A stretch of 64,000 nucleotides of DNA from Serratia sp. PL17 (GCF_017832355.1 NZ_JAFIBY010000001.1:1550001-1614000), one strand, 5' to 3'; positions 49,914 through 60,325 are shown, counted from the stretch's first letter. A program made the numbers and translations. Notes: generated from the letters alone by a model not told the origin.

Positions 49914-50960
49914 TTAAAGCAACGGCTTTTCGCCCCGTTGCCACCAGCGCAATAACAGACGGTCGACACTTTCCGCCGCGCTGCCGGTAAAACGGTCCAT
50001 CATGCGTTTACGGCGTGCATAACGCACCCCGATCACCTCATGGTTTTCCATTTCAGCAATCAGCAAATCGTCACTGGTACCAATCGCGTCGATGAGTCCC
50101 TTCTCTTTCGCTTGCGTACCGAACCAATGCTCACCGGTCGCTACGCTGTCAATATCCAGTGATGGGCGCTGCTGGTGAACGAACTCTTTAAACAGCACAT
50201 GAGTTTCGTTCAGATCTTCACGGAACTTCTCACGCCCCTGCTCCGTATTTTCGCCAAACAACGTCAGCGTGCGTTTGAACTCGCCGGCGGTGTGCAATTC
50301 AACATCAATATCATTCTTTTTCAACAAGCGGTGGAAGTTAGGGATCTGCGCCACAACGCCGATTGAACCGATAATTGCAAAGGGTGCGGCCACAATACGA
50401 TCCGCCACACATGCCATCATATAGCCGCCACTGGCCGCGACCTTATCTACAGCCACCGTGAGACGAATCCCGCCGGTACGCAAACGCGCCAGTTGCGATG
50501 AGGCCAACCCGTATCCGTGCACTACACCACCCGGGCTTTCCAGTCGTAGCAGAACTTCGTCCTTCGGTGTCGCTACCGCCAGCACGGCCGAGACCTCCTC
50601 GCGCAATGAGGTGACTTCATGGGCATCCATGCTGCCTTTGAAATCCAGCACATACAGGCAAGGTTTGGCGGCTTCAACGGCCCCTGCTTTAGCCCGCTGT
50701 TTCTTCAGTTTATCGTCGGCTTTGGTCTGCTTTTTAAACTGCTTGAGCCACGCCTTTTGTTCCGCCTCGCCCATACGTGCCAGACGCATGTCGCGCTGCA
50801 TATCGCGGTACTGCTCTCCAAGGTCAGTAAGCTGCAGTTCCCCTTTCTGTCGGTTCTTACGTTGCCCCAGGCTGACCGCCAGCAAGGCCAGCGCAGCGAT
50901 GGCAATCACTACCGTCGCGACTTTGGCCAGAAATAGGCCATAAACAGATATAAACTCCAC
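49914..50960 (-). CDS. sohB: SohB, membrane-bound S49 serine protease
   Basis: 348 residues. N-terminal transmembrane helix (about 8-28), charged linker (28-90), then S49 peptidase domain with the serine in KVAASGGYMMAC (about 176-187) and the conserved SPGGVVHGYG. Putative periplasmic/inner-membrane protease. GTG start with AGGCGGA upstream, matching the E. coli N-terminus MELLSEYGLFLAK. Confidence 0.95.
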   Translation of the reverse strand: MEFISVYGLFLAKVATVVIAIAALALLAVSLGQRKNRQKGELQLTDLGEQYRDMQRDMRLARMGEAEQKAWLKQFKKQTKADDKLKKQRAKAGAVEAAKPCLYVLDFKGSMDAHEVTSLREEVSAVLAVATPKDEVLLRLESPGGVVHGYGLASSQLARLRTGGIRLTVAVDKVAASGGYMMACVADRIVAAPFAIIGSIGVVAQIPNFHRLLKKNDIDVELHTAGEFKRTLTLFGENTEQGREKFREDLNETHVLFKEFVHQQRPSLDIDSVATGEHWFGTQAKEKGLIDAIGTSDDLLIAEMENHEVIGVRYARRKRMMDRFTGSAAESVDRLLLRWWQRGEKPLL

Positions 50961-51319
50961 AGATTCCGCCTTTATTAACAGGTTGTTAGTATGACTTCAT
51001 TCATTCTAGCCAACCGACGCAGTGGCTGTCGCGGCTAAATAAAAATTCCTTGTGCTGCTTCTTTACTATGTGGGCGCATTTGGGCTTACCCAAGGCGGCA
51101 CAGTTCCATTTTTGTTACAAAAGAATGCCGATTCTGCCGCCTAATCATTGAAAATACGATCCATTTGAGGCATATAACACGGATTATTCATCAACATGAT
51201 GAGCAAATTCGCTGTGGGGCCATATATGCAGTTGAGCCGTTGCTCCTGCTATGGCCTCTCAATCCACACCGCTCCCCGATGTAAGTGGGAGACCAGCCAC
51301 CCAGGCGCGAGGAATTATT

Positions 51320-52081
51320 GTGCACTACCAACCCAAGCAGGATTTACTGGAAAACCGTATCATTTTAGTCACTGGTGCCGGAGACGGTATTGGTCGCGAA
51401 GCTGCACTCACCTACGCCAGATTTGGCGCGCAATTGGTGCTGCTGGGCCGTACCGAAAGTAAGCTGCAAGCCGTGCAGGCCGAGATTGCCAAATTCAGCA
51501 GCGCGCCAACCTACATCATCACACTTGACCTGTTGCATACCAACCAAGAACAGTGCAAACAGGTGGCAGACGAACTGGCGACGCATGTCCCGCGGCTGGA
51601 CGGCGTGCTGCATAATGCAGGCCTGCTCGGCGATATCGGCCCCATGGCGGACCTGTCGATGGCGATGTGGGAGGACGTCATGCAGGTCAACGTCAACGCA
51701 ACATTTATGCTCACTCAAGCACTCTTGCCGCTGCTGCTGAAATCCAATTCGGGTTCGCTGGTATTTACCAGCTCCAGCGTCGGCCGTACCGGGCGCGCAA
51801 ACTGGGGCGCTTATGCCGTTTCAAAGTTCGCAACCGAAGGGATGATGCAGGTATTCGCCGATGAATACAAAAGTCGCAACTTGCGGGCAAACTGTATCAA
51901 TCCTGGCGGAACTCGTACCCAAATGCGTGCATCTGCCTTCCCGAATGAAGACAAAAGCAAGCTGAAAACCCCGGCGGATATCATGCCGCTTTATCTCTAT
52001 CTGATGGGGGATGACAGCCGTCGTAAAACCGGCATGAGCTTCGACGCCCAACCGAACCGCAAACCCGGCGCAGCCGAATAA
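51320..52081 (+). CDS. yciK: YciK, short-chain dehydrogenase
   Basis: 253 residues (E. coli 252). Rossmann-fold SDR with GAGDGIGRE (about 16-24), VLHNAGLLG and the catalytic S-Y-K triad (FTSSSVGR...WGAYAVSKFA). Substrate unknown. I chose GTG at 51320 (MHYQPKQDLL) with GAGGAAT upstream, equal to the E. coli start; the longer frame from 51251 reads into non-conserved sequence. btuR follows after 12 bases. Confidence 0.94.
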   Translation: MHYQPKQDLLENRIILVTGAGDGIGREAALTYARFGAQLVLLGRTESKLQAVQAEIAKFSSAPTYIITLDLLHTNQEQCKQVADELATHVPRLDGVLHNAGLLGDIGPMADLSMAMWEDVMQVNVNATFMLTQALLPLLLKSNSGSLVFTSSSVGRTGRANWGAYAVSKFATEGMMQVFADEYKSRNLRANCINPGGTRTQMRASAFPNEDKSKLKTPADIMPLYLYLMGDDSRRKTGMSFDAQPNRKPGAAE

Positions 52082-52093
52082 AGGGGCTTTATC

Positions 52094-52684
52094 ATGGCTG
52101 AAGATCGTCACCAACAACGGCAACAACGTTTGAAAGAACAGGTCGACGCCCGCATTGCTGCTGCGCAGGACGCTCGGGGTTTACTGCTGGTATTCACCGG
52201 TAACGGTAAAGGCAAAACCACTGCGGCATTTGGCACAGTAACGCGGGCCGTTGGTCACGGTATGAAAGCCGCCGTTATCCAATTCATTAAAGGTGAATGG
52301 CCAAACGGAGAAAAAAACCTGCTGCAACAGCATGGTGTTGAATTCCAGGTAATGGCGACCGGCTTTACCTGGGAAACGCAGAATAAAGCAGAAGACACCG
52401 CCGCTTGTCAGGCCGTATGGCAACAGGGTAAACGCATGCTGGCCGACAACAGCCTGGATCTGGTGCTACTGGACGAACTGACCTATATGGTCAGCTACGG
52501 CTATCTTGAGCTGGATGAACTGCTGGAGGCGCTTCGGCAACGTCCTGTGCACCAAACGGTGATTATCACCGGACGTGGCTGCCATCGCGATATTTTAGCG
52601 TTAGCGGATACGGTTACGGAAATGCGGCCGGTGAAGCACGCGTTTGATGCGGGTATCAAAGCACAACAGGGTATTGACTGGTAA
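52094..52684 (+). CDS. btuR: Cob(I)alamin adenosyltransferase (corrinoid)
   Basis: 196 residues, BtuR/CobO/CobA type. Adenosylates cob(I)alamin or cobyrinic acid diamide. P-loop GNGKGKTT (about 36-43), and conserved GEWPNGEKN and RPVHQTVIITGRGCH. AAGGGGC precedes the ATG. Same operon order as in E. coli (yciK-btuR). Confidence 0.96.
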   Translation: MAEDRHQQRQQRLKEQVDARIAAAQDARGLLLVFTGNGKGKTTAAFGTVTRAVGHGMKAAVIQFIKGEWPNGEKNLLQQHGVEFQVMATGFTWETQNKAEDTAACQAVWQQGKRMLADNSLDLVLLDELTYMVSYGYLELDELLEALRQRPVHQTVIITGRGCHRDILALADTVTEMRPVKHAFDAGIKAQQGIDW

Positions 52685-52722
52685 TAGAAAACGCCGCAGT
52701 CCTGGGGGCTGCGGCGTGCTGA

Positions 52723-53619
52723 TTAACTGCGCTTGCTTGGTTTGCCCGGTTTGCTGCCCGGCGCACTACGGCGACCGCTGCCAGCAACCTGTGTGTGACG
52801 TTTGACGGCACGACGGATCTGATTGGCCTTCACTCGGCGGCGTTCACGCTCAACCGGCATCTTGCTGACGGTTTCCGGTTTCAACTCAACCAGTTCACGC
52901 AGATAGTTAATCGCCGGCAGTTCGAGCTCGGTCCAACCGCCACGTGGCAGGCCCTTCGGCAAATCGATATCACCATAACGCACGCGGATCAAACGGCTAA
53001 CCTGGACACCAACGGCTTCCCAAAGGCGACGCACTTCGCGGTTACGTCCTTCAGTCAGGGTTACGTTATACCACTGGTTAATACCTTCGCCACCCTGGAA
53101 GGTAATGGTGCGGAAAGCGGCTGGGCCGTCTTCCAACTGAACGCCCTTACTCAATTGCTTCACTTTCTCGTCGTCAATCTGGCCAAATACGCGCACTGCA
53201 TATTCACGCTCAACTTCACGACTCGGGTGCATCAGGCGGTTTGCCAGCTCACCGTCTGTGGTGAACAACAGCAAACCGGAGGTATTGACGTCCAAACGCC
53301 CTACCGCTACCCAGCGTGAGCCGCGCAGCTTAGGCAGACGATCGAATACCGTTGGACGGCCTTCAGGATCACTACGGGTACAGAGTTCGCCTTCCGGCTT
53401 GTAATACGCCAGTACACGGCAAACTTCTTCTTCAGATTCTTTAATCGCAACAATATGGCCATCCAGGCGGATCTTCATTGAAGGGGTTACTTCAACGCGG
53501 TCACCCAGCTTGGCAATTTTGCCGTCGACGCTAACGCGCCCGGCTTCAATAATGGTTTCGATTTCACGACGCGAGCCATGGCCGGCACGCGCTAAAACTT
53601 TCTGTAACTTCTCGCTCAT
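52723..53619 (-). CDS. rluB: 23S rRNA pseudouridine(2605) synthase RluB
   Basis: 298 residues. S4 domain (about 1-60), RluB/TruA-type core with catalytic [11 protein letters not shown] near 108-118, and a basic C-terminal tail ([16 protein letters not shown]). Modifies U2605 of 23S rRNA. The start is the [18 protein letters not shown] with GAGG upstream; a 27-codon longer frame is not conserved. Confidence 0.96.
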   Translation of the reverse strand: MSEKLQKVLARAGHGSRREIETIIEAGRVSVDGKIAKLGDRVEVTPSMKIRLDGHIVAIKESEEEVCRVLAYYKPEGELCTRSDPEGRPTVFDRLPKLRGSRWVAVGRLDVNTSGLLLFTTDGELANRLMHPSREVEREYAVRVFGQIDDEKVKQLSKGVQLEDGPAAFRTITFQGGEGINQWYNVTLTEGRNREVRRLWEAVGVQVSRLIRVRYGDIDLPKGLPRGGWTELELPAINYLRELVELKPETVSKMPVERERRRVKANQIRRAVKRHTQVAGSGRRSAPGSKPGKPSKRS

Positions 53620-53806
53620 TGAGCAACCTCTAGTGTCGCCTTCACAGGCGTCGGGGGGATGACCGCCGCGGCGTCTGGCACCACAACAGTAACAATACAT
53701 TTACTTGGATCGAACCGCGCATTATACAGGCTTTCAATAGTGTTGAAACCCACTTTATTTCCTGATCGATTATCCAAAGTTATAGGTGGTAAGAACCCGC
53801 TTCGAT

Positions 53807-54619
53807 TCAAACAGGAAGGGAATTACGCTCCAGGAAACGGATAACCGCCTGATATACGCTCTCTGGACATTCGAGGATACCAAGATGGGTAGAAGCATGC
53901 TCAAGTCGTACAACCGAAAAGAAAGAATGAACCTCCGCAAACCGCTGTTGTTGCCGCAAATAATCGTCGTCACGATCCAACGCGTAAATATGGCAACAAG
54001 CTGGGTGCAAGGTTAATGCATCCAACCGGTTAAGCGGCGATTGATATTGCCGATAGGCTTGTTCGATCGCCACACCGGCAGCCTGCCATACACGGAAATC
54101 CTCCTTCGCCATTTCAACGGTTAAATGATGTTTAACCTGCGGGTGCACAATGCCGCCCTGCCAAAAGCTAAACAAAGCATCACGTGCCGCTACCCAGCGT
54201 TCAGGACGCTGCATGTGTTGCACAGAATCAAAAAATGCCGGATCAGGTTGCGTCATTATCCAATCGAGAAACACCATTCCTTGCACTTGTTGAGGTAAGC
54301 TCTCAGCGAGAGCAACCGCAATCCAACTGGCATGTGCCACCGAAAGTGTCACACATTTCCCCACCTGCAACTCAAGCAGCAGTTGGCGAAGGTCTGCCAG
54401 CAGTTCCTCGGCACCAAGCGAAAGCTGCTCATCGCGGTCAGACAGCGCATGGCCTCGCCAATCAAGGCTAATCACACGGAAGTGTTGTTCAGCCAACGCG
54501 ATAAAGGGGGCAAAAACGGTTTTCGGTTCACACCAACCAGGCAGCAGTACCAGCGTCAGCGGGCCTGAGCCGGAATCATGGTAATCGAGGGAAAGGGTAC
54601 CGTAGCGAAACGCTGTCAT
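53807..54619 (-). CDS. Alpha/beta-hydrolase like cofactor-free quinolone dioxygenases, nucleophile replaced
   Basis: 270 residues. Alpha/beta-hydrolase fold. By eye it resembles 1-H-3-hydroxy-4-oxoquinaldine 2,4-dioxygenase (HOD/QDO/AqdC type): PGWC (27-30), FRVISLDWRGHALS (47-60), LDWIM (118-122), PERW (139-142), SPLNRL (194-199) and THLGIL (244-249). In HOD the elbow is S-H-S-H-G; here it is S-V-A-H-A (93-97), so the serine is Ala95 while the next His96 remains. Asp119 and His245 fit the catalytic dyad; the HOD His38 position is Glu31. Strong AGGAGAA before the ATG. Comparison is from memory, so function is inferred. Confidence 0.75.
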   Translation of the reverse strand: MTAFRYGTLSLDYHDSGSGPLTLVLLPGWCEPKTVFAPFIALAEQHFRVISLDWRGHALSDRDEQLSLGAEELLADLRQLLLELQVGKCVTLSVAHASWIAVALAESLPQQVQGMVFLDWIMTQPDPAFFDSVQHMQRPERWVAARDALFSFWQGGIVHPQVKHHLTVEMAKEDFRVWQAAGVAIEQAYRQYQSPLNRLDALTLHPACCHIYALDRDDDYLRQQQRFAEVHSFFSVVRLEHASTHLGILECPESVYQAVIRFLERNSLPV

Positions 54620-54767
54620 TTTTTCTCCTGAACGTCATATCCCAAATCGGTGAAGGGACGTTTGCGTTAGCGGTAAAATGACAGCGTTTATCAATTTCAT
54701 CTATTGGAAATAATGCTAAAGAAAAAGCATCGCACCTAATGAAAAAATACGCACTAAACGGACAACG

Positions 54768-55127
54768 TTAATGCCGTGCACAAGGGTAAGCGGCGGTTAA
54801 CGCCAGCATAATCACCGACGGTGCGGAGTAATGCAATTGCTCCGGATGTTCATTTAAATACTGCATAACCGCATCCGAAGCCGTGCCTACGCTCATGCCC
54901 GCTTCCGGACAAATACTACGGTTACCTTGCATAGAAAAGGTATCAAACACGCCTGCAACGTACCCCATAAACATCCCCGCATCGAGAGCTTCAGCGACGG
55001 TAGCTGCCCCACTTTTATTTTTCACATAGCCGCTGGTTTCAGACAGCAAAGCGCTACCGGAATAAAACCCCGCGCTGGCCACAGAAGAAAATAATAACGC
55101 CGCCAATAAAGAAACCCATTTAATCAT
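54768..55127 (-). CDS. Rap1a/Tai-family immunity-like protein (orphan)
   Basis: 119 residues. Signal peptide with cleavage near SASA/GF (19-20), so periplasmic. The rest matches the Rap1a/Tai fold pattern: GYVAGVFDTF (55-64), Cys73 and Cys116 (the only cysteines, likely one disulfide), VMQYLNEHPEQLHYSA (87-102). This family was defined as immunity to type VI secretion amidase effectors, first in Serratia marcescens. No amidase gene is next to it, so it may protect against effectors made by relatives. AGGATG precedes the ATG. Confidence 0.75.
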   Translation of the reverse strand: MIKWVSLLAALLFSSVASAGFYSGSALLSETSGYVKNKSGAATVAEALDAGMFMGYVAGVFDTFSMQGNRSICPEAGMSVGTASDAVMQYLNEHPEQLHYSAPSVIMLALTAAYPCARH

Positions 55128-55241
55128 CGCTACGCATCCTGCCTAATTATCAATTTTTGATATTGTAGGATAGCGGTTTTACCGATAAATGACGCCGTTT
55201 CAGTCACTTTTCAGAAAATGAGCAAACATTATGGCAATGCA

Positions 55242-55862
55242 TCAGCGGAAGGGCGTTGGGTCACCGGCGCCCTCGCGTACCACTTCCGGTGCGGACTCCG
55301 TCAGGTCAATCACCGTGGTAGGCTGCTGGCCCAGGAAACCACCGTGGATCACCAGATCTACCTGTTTTCCCAAATGTTCGCTGATCTCTTCCGGATCGGA
55401 CTCGGCAAAATCATTACCCGGAAGCATCAACGTAGTCGACATCATTGGCTCGTTAAGCACTTCCAGTAATGCCAGCGCAATCGGGTTCGAGGGCACGCGC
55501 AAACCGATGGTTTTGCGCTTGTCGTTCATCAACCGCCGCGGAACTTCTTTGGTCGCTTTCAGGATAAAAGTGTAGTTGCCCGGCGTGTTATTTTTGATCA
55601 GCCGGAACGCGGTATTGTCGACGTAAGCGTAAGTCGACAATTCAGACAGATCGCGGCACATCAGCGTAAAGTTATGATTACCATCCAATTGACGGATACG
55701 GCAGATACGTTCCATCGCCGACTTTTCTTCCAGCTTGCAGCCCAGTGCATAACCAGAATCCGTGGGATAGACGATCACGCCCCCTTTACGCAGTACATCC
55801 ACTGCCTGATTGATAAGACGTGGCTGTGGGTTGTCTGGGTGAATATAAAAAAGCTGACTCAT
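55242..55862 (-). CDS. yciO: YciO, YrdC/Sua5-family protein
   Basis: 206 residues. The YrdC fold is seen in GGVIVYPTDSGYALGC (about 28-43), with IRQLDG and the LPGNDFAESDPEEI segment. YciO is related to TsaC but its role in threonylcarbamoyladenosine synthesis is not proven. AGGAGCAAGTC precedes the ATG. Upstream of, and codirectional with, nothing on the left; rnm precedes it by 47 bases on the same strand. Confidence 0.95.
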   Translation of the reverse strand: MSQLFYIHPDNPQPRLINQAVDVLRKGGVIVYPTDSGYALGCKLEEKSAMERICRIRQLDGNHNFTLMCRDLSELSTYAYVDNTAFRLIKNNTPGNYTFILKATKEVPRRLMNDKRKTIGLRVPSNPIALALLEVLNEPMMSTTLMLPGNDFAESDPEEISEHLGKQVDLVIHGGFLGQQPTTVIDLTESAPEVVREGAGDPTPFR

Positions 55863-55909
55863 GACTTGCTCCTAAAATGATGCACGCGGGCGGCATCGCC
55901 CACGTTAAA

Positions 55910-56797
55910 TCAATCGACTTTAGCCAGTTGCGGTTGCGGCCAGTCACGCCACACGGGTTCAACCCCACCGGGTAACCACAGTTTACGGCCCAGTTCGATC
56001 CACGAGCAGGGTTGATGGAAATCAGACCCCTGCGACGCCAGTAATTGATATTCTTGCGCATACTTTGCCAACAGCGAACGCTCATGCGGTGCTTGCTGAC
56101 ATTGGGCCACTTCCATCGCGTCACCGCCATGTGCGGCAAAATGCGCAAACAGCCGCTTCAACCATTTTGCCGTCAGATCATAACGGCCCGGATGCGCGAT
56201 CACTGCCTGACCGCCGGATTGATGAATCACATCAATGGCTTGTTCTATTGTACACCACTGTGGCGGAACGTAACCGGTTTTGCCTTTCGCCAGGTATTTC
56301 TTGAATACCTGAGCCATATTGTCCGCCATACCAATTTGCACCAGATAACGCGCAAAATGCCCGCGGGTCACTGCCCCGCCGTCGGCTAATTTTTGCGCCC
56401 CTTCAAATGCCCCTTCGATACGGGCTTTGGCTAATCGTGCACCTATTTCCTGTGCACGGAGGTTACGGCGTTCTGTCTGTTCGGACAGCAGTTGTACTAT
56501 CGCCGGGTGCCGGGTTTCAATACCCAAACCGACGATATGGATCTCATGGTTTTCCCACAACGTGGAGATTTCCACACCATTGACCAACTGCAGCGGCAGG
56601 GACAACTCAGCAATGGTTGCCGCTGCGGCGGCCAAACCATCTGTCGTGTCATGATCGGTTATCGCCAAAACACCCACCCGCATTTCAACCGCACGTTGCA
56701 CCAACTGCGCCGGCGTAAGGTAGCCGTCAGAAGCGGTGGTATGGCTGTGGAGATCGTAAAGAGTAAATGCGGAGGGCTGGGGGCTGCTGTCTGTCAA
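55910..56797 (-). CDS. rnm: RNase AM (Rnm), PHP-domain 5'-3' exonuclease
   Basis: 295 residues. PHP phosphoesterase with metal motifs [12 protein letters not shown] (about 14-25), ITDHDTT (about 47-53), HPGRYD and GSDFHQPC. Known in E. coli as YciV/TrpH/RNase AM, which trims 5' ends of RNA. TTG start with only a weak upstream GGA. Shares a promoter region with the divergent trp operon. Confidence 0.94.
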   Translation of the reverse strand: MTDSSPQPSAFTLYDLHSHTTASDGYLTPAQLVQRAVEMRVGVLAITDHDTTDGLAAAAATIAELSLPLQLVNGVEISTLWENHEIHIVGLGIETRHPAIVQLLSEQTERRNLRAQEIGARLAKARIEGAFEGAQKLADGGAVTRGHFARYLVQIGMADNMAQVFKKYLAKGKTGYVPPQWCTIEQAIDVIHQSGGQAVIAHPGRYDLTAKWLKRLFAHFAAHGGDAMEVAQCQQAPHERSLLAKYAQEYQLLASQGSDFHQPCSWIELGRKLWLPGGVEPVWRDWPQPQLAKVD

Positions 56798-56935
56798 AAG
56801 AAATATCCGGCAATGGCTTGGCTTTCTATCATACCCGCGATCGCCCGTTGGACGGAAATCTATTATGACGCGCTGCCGTTTCAGCTTAATGAAAATAATT
56901 CACACTTAGCGATAAAACATTGTACGAAAAGAGGG

Positions 56936-56964
56936 TTGACTTTATTCTCGCGAACCAGTTAACT
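56936..56964 (+). promoter_or_regulatory. trp promoter
   Basis: -35 TTGACT (56936-56941) and -10 TTAACT (56959-56964), spaced 17. The trp operator overlaps the -10. Confidence 0.93.
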
Positions 56965-56974
56965 AGTACACAAG
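56951..56974. promoter_or_regulatory. trp operator (TrpR site)
   Basis: The core CCAGTTAACTAGTACAC differs by only two bases from the E. coli trpO sequence and is palindromic about GTTAAC. It overlaps the -10, so TrpR with tryptophan should block transcription. Confidence 0.93.
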
Positions 56975-57019
56975 TTCAGGGCATATCCCTGGTTGGATGA
57001 TAAACAAGAGAGCACAGAA

Positions 57020-57079
57020 ATGACTAAGCAAACTTCTCTTCTTCGTTGGTGGCGTACTTCCCTTTTTCGGGCGGAGTAA
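57020..57079 (+). CDS. trpL: trp leader peptide
   Basis: 19 residues beginning MTKQTSLLRWWRTS, with two consecutive Trp codons at residues 10-11 (57047-57052). The attenuator follows 37 bases after the stop. Stalled ribosomes at these codons would favour antitermination when tryptophan is low. Confidence 0.95.
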   Translation: MTKQTSLLRWWRTSLFRAE

Positions 57080-57115
57080 TCACGCATACCTGTCATCTGA
57101 CACTGCAGATTCCCT

Positions 57116-57144
57116 AAGCCCGCTGGTAACGCGGGCTTTTTTTT
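57116..57144 (+). terminator. trp attenuator
   Basis: AAGCCCGC-N7-GCGGGCTT (57116-57123, 57131-57138) followed by T8. It lies between trpL and trpE and matches the E. coli attenuator terminator in form. Confidence 0.94.
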
Positions 57145-57168
57145 GGACAAATTTTAACTGGAACTCCC

Positions 57169-58731
57169 ATGACGAACATCAAACCACAGCTCAAATTACT
57201 GAAGGCGGAGGCCAGTTACCGGGGCGATCCCACCACCATTTTTCATCAGTTGTGCGGCGCGCGCCCGGCAACCCTGCTGTTAGAGTCAGCAGAAATCAAC
57301 AGCAAGCAAAACCTGCAAAGCTTGTTAGTGATCGACAGCGCTTTGCGCATTACCGCACTGGGGCGCACCGTCACATTGCAAGCACTGACGGCTAACGGCG
57401 CCGCGATGTTGCCATTGCTGGATGAAGCATTGCCCGTCGAAGTGCAGATTCAGGTGCGTCCTAACGGCCGTGAACTGACCTTCCCGCTGATTGATGCTAT
57501 CCAGGACGAAGACGCACGACTGCGTTCACTGTCGGTGTTTGATGCACTGCGCGCCTTACTCACACTGGTCGATTCTCCCGCAGACGAACGTGAAGCGGTG
57601 ATGCTCGGTGGCCTGTTTGCCTATGATCTGGTTGCCGGTTTCGAAGACCTGCCTGCACTGCGTCAGGATCAACGTTGCCCTGATTTCTGTTTCTACCTGG
57701 CGGAAACCCTGCTGGTGCTGGACCACCAGCGCGGCGTGGCGCGCCTGCAGGCCAGTGTTTTCACTGCTGACGCCGCAGAAGAACAGCGTCTGCAACAACG
57801 CTTGGAACAGCTACAGGCTCAATTGAAGCAGACACCGCAACCCATTCCTCATCAGAAACTCGAAGACATGCAACTGAGTTGCAATCAGACCGATGAAGAG
57901 TACGGCGCAGTGGTCAGCGAATTGCAACAGGCCATCCGTCAGGGCGAAATCTTCCAGGTGGTCCCTTCACGTCGTTTCTCGCTGCCCTGCCCAGCCCCGC
58001 TGGCAGCCTACCAGACGCTGAAAGACAATAACCCAAGCCCGTACATGTTCTTTATGCAAGACGACGAGTTCACCCTGTTTGGTGCTTCACCTGAAAGTGC
58101 ACTGAAATACGACGCCAACAACCGTCAGATCGAGATCTATCCGATTGCCGGTACCCGCCCGCGTGGCCGTCGCGCCGATGGGTCGCTGGATTTGGATCTC
58201 GACAGCCGTATCGAACTCGAAATGCGCACCGACCACAAAGAGTTGGCCGAACATTTGATGCTGGTCGACCTGGCTCGCAACGATTTAGCGCGCATCTGCC
58301 AGGCCGGCAGCCGCTACGTGGCCGATTTGACCAAAGTAGACCGCTATTCTTTTGTCATGCACCTGGTGTCTCGAGTGATTGGCACCCTGCGTGCTGACCT
58401 TGACGTGCTGCATGCCTATCAGGCCTGCATGAACATGGGCACGTTAAGCGGCGCCCCAAAAGTACGTGCCATGCAGCTGATCGCTGCCTCTGAAGGCACC
58501 CGCCGCGGCAGCTACGGCGGTGCGGTGGGTTATTTCACCGCTACCGGTGATTTGGATACCTGTATTGTCATCCGCTCCGCGTATGTTGAAGACGGGATTG
58601 CCACTGTGCAAGCCGGCGCTGGCGTGGTGTTGGACTCTATTCCTCAGGCGGAAGCCGATGAGACCCGTAATAAAGCACGTGCCGTGCTGCGTGCCATTGC
58701 CAGTGCGCATCAGGCCAAGGAGGTGTTCTGA
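57169..58731 (+). CDS. trpE: Anthranilate synthase component I
   Basis: 520 residues, E. coli length. Makes anthranilate from chorismate with TrpG. The LLES tryptophan-feedback motif is at 37-40. The C-terminal chorismate-binding domain holds [13 protein letters not shown] and [11 protein letters not shown] overlaps the trpG ATG by one base (coupling). Confidence 0.98.
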   Translation: MTNIKPQLKLLKAEASYRGDPTTIFHQLCGARPATLLLESAEINSKQNLQSLLVIDSALRITALGRTVTLQALTANGAAMLPLLDEALPVEVQIQVRPNGRELTFPLIDAIQDEDARLRSLSVFDALRALLTLVDSPADEREAVMLGGLFAYDLVAGFEDLPALRQDQRCPDFCFYLAETLLVLDHQRGVARLQASVFTADAAEEQRLQQRLEQLQAQLKQTPQPIPHQKLEDMQLSCNQTDEEYGAVVSELQQAIRQGEIFQVVPSRRFSLPCPAPLAAYQTLKDNNPSPYMFFMQDDEFTLFGASPESALKYDANNRQIEIYPIAGTRPRGRRADGSLDLDLDSRIELEMRTDHKELAEHLMLVDLARNDLARICQAGSRYVADLTKVDRYSFVMHLVSRVIGTLRADLDVLHAYQACMNMGTLSGAPKVRAMQLIAASEGTRRGSYGGAVGYFTATGDLDTCIVIRSAYVEDGIATVQAGAGVVLDSIPQAEADETRNKARAVLRAIASAHQAKEVF

Positions 58732-59312
58732 TGGCCGATATCTTACTGCTCGATAATGTTGATTCCTTCACCTACAACCTGGTCGATCAGCTGCGCGCCA
58801 GCGGCCATCAGGTGGTGATTTACCGCAACCAGATTTCTGCCGATGTGATTATTGAGCGTCTGCAGCAGTTAGAACAGCCGGTTCTGATGCTATCACCGGG
58901 CCCAGGTACACCGTCTGAAGCGGGCTGTATGCCTGAACTGTTACAACGCTTGCGCGGCCACCTGCCTATTATTGGTATCTGCCTGGGGCATCAGGCGATT
59001 GTTGAAGCCTACGGCGGCCACGTAGGCCAAGCCGGTGAGATCTTGCACGGCAAGGCGTCAGCAATTAGCCACGATGGCGAAGGCATGTTTACCGGCATGG
59101 CGAATCCATTGCCGGTGGCGCGCTACCATTCACTGGTAGGCAGCAAGATCCCAGCCGGGCTCACGGTTAACGCCCATTTTAACGACATGGTGATGGCAGT
59201 ACGTAATGACAAGCATCGCGTATGCGGTTTCCAGTTTCATCCAGAATCGATCCTGACCACCCATGGCGCGCGTTTGCTTGAGCAAACTCTGGCCTGGGCG
59301 CTGGCGAAATAA
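58731..59312 (+). CDS. trpG: Anthranilate synthase glutaminase (separate TrpG)
   Basis: 193 residues. Class I glutamine amidotransferase: Cys84 in GICLGHQ, and the His-Glu pair in FQFHPES near 167-173. It is a free protein, not fused to TrpD as in E. coli. The 14-base gap to trpD carries an AACGAGGGAAAC site for trpD. Confidence 0.98.
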   Translation: MADILLLDNVDSFTYNLVDQLRASGHQVVIYRNQISADVIIERLQQLEQPVLMLSPGPGTPSEAGCMPELLQRLRGHLPIIGICLGHQAIVEAYGGHVGQAGEILHGKASAISHDGEGMFTGMANPLPVARYHSLVGSKIPAGLTVNAHFNDMVMAVRNDKHRVCGFQFHPESILTTHGARLLEQTLAWALAK

Positions 59313-59326
59313 CGAGGGAAACGACC

Positions 59327-60325
59327 ATGCATACTATTCTTGAAAAATTGTACCGTTCAGAATCGATGAACCAGCAGGAAAGCCAGCAATTATTCAGCGC
59401 CATCGTTCGCGGTGAGTTAGAACCAAGCCAGCTGGCAGCGGCGCTGATCAGCATGAAAATTCGCGGCGAGCGCCCGGAAGAGATTGCCGGGGCAGCCAAA
59501 GCACTGCTGGCCGATGCGCTGCCATTTCCTCGTCCAGACTACCCGTTTGCCGATATCGTCGGCACCGGGGGCGACGGCACTAACAGCATTAATATCTCCA
59601 CCGCCAGCGCCTTTGTAGCGGCGGCGTGTGGCGCCAAAGTAGCCAAACATGGCAATCGCAGCGTTTCCAGCCGGTCTGGTTCATCAGATTTGCTGGCGGC
59701 ATTTGGTATTCGCCTGGATCTGCCGGCGGATGAGGCTCGTAAAGCGCTGGACGAGTTGGGCGTCTGTTTCCTGTTTGCGCCGCAGTACCACACCGGCTTC
59801 CGCCATGCGATGCCCGTACGCCAGCAGTTGAAAACCCGCACGGTATTCAATGTGCTGGGCCCGCTGATTAACCCAGCTCGCCCACCGCTGGCACTGATCG
59901 GCGTTTACAGCCCAGAATTGGTGCTGCCTATAGCTGAAACACTGCGCGTATTGGGTTACCAGCGAGCGGCCGTGGTACACGGCGGCGGAATGGATGAAGT
60001 GGCGATTCATGCCACTACCCATGTGGCCGAATTGAACAACGGTGAAATTGAGAGCTACCAGTTAACACCGCAATCCTTTGGGTTGCAAAGCTATCCGCTG
60101 GAAGCCCTGCTGGGCGGCTCACCCGAAGAAAATCGTGACATTCTGGCACGGTTGTTACAAGGTAAAGGTGACCCGGCTCACGCCGCTGCGGTAGCCGCTA
60201 ACGTGGCGCTGCTGCTGAAGTTATTCGGGCATGAAGACCTGCGCCAAAATGCGCAGCAGGCACTGGACATGATTCACAGCGGGCAAGCTTACGAGCGCGT
60301 TACCGCACTGGCAGCAAGAGGATAA
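59327..60325 (+). CDS. trpD: Anthranilate phosphoribosyltransferase
   Basis: 332 residues, stand-alone enzyme. Transfers phosphoribosyl from PRPP to anthranilate. Signatures [14 protein letters not shown] (about 79-92) and [15 protein letters not shown] (about 106-120) are typical. The trpC start begins immediately after its stop. Confidence 0.98.
   Translation: MHTILEKLYRSESMNQQESQQLFSAIVRGELEPSQLAAALISMKIRGERPEEIAGAAKALLADALPFPRPDYPFADIVGTGGDGTNSINISTASAFVAAACGAKVAKHGNRSVSSRSGSSDLLAAFGIRLDLPADEARKALDELGVCFLFAPQYHTGFRHAMPVRQQLKTRTVFNVLGPLINPARPPLALIGVYSPELVLPIAETLRVLGYQRAAVVHGGGMDEVAIHATTHVAELNNGEIESYQLTPQSFGLQSYPLEALLGGSPEENRDILARLLQGKGDPAHAAAVAANVALLLKLFGHEDLRQNAQQALDMIHSGQAYERVTALAARG

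Noticed and set aside
51196-51462. 88-codon frame ahead of yciK
   Set aside because: It is out of frame with yciK and overlaps it; yciK itself starts at 51320 by family alignment and ribosome-binding site.
56959-57150. 63-codon minus-strand frame across trpL
   Set aside because: It is antisense to the trp leader and attenuator, which are recognised by sequence; a shadow.
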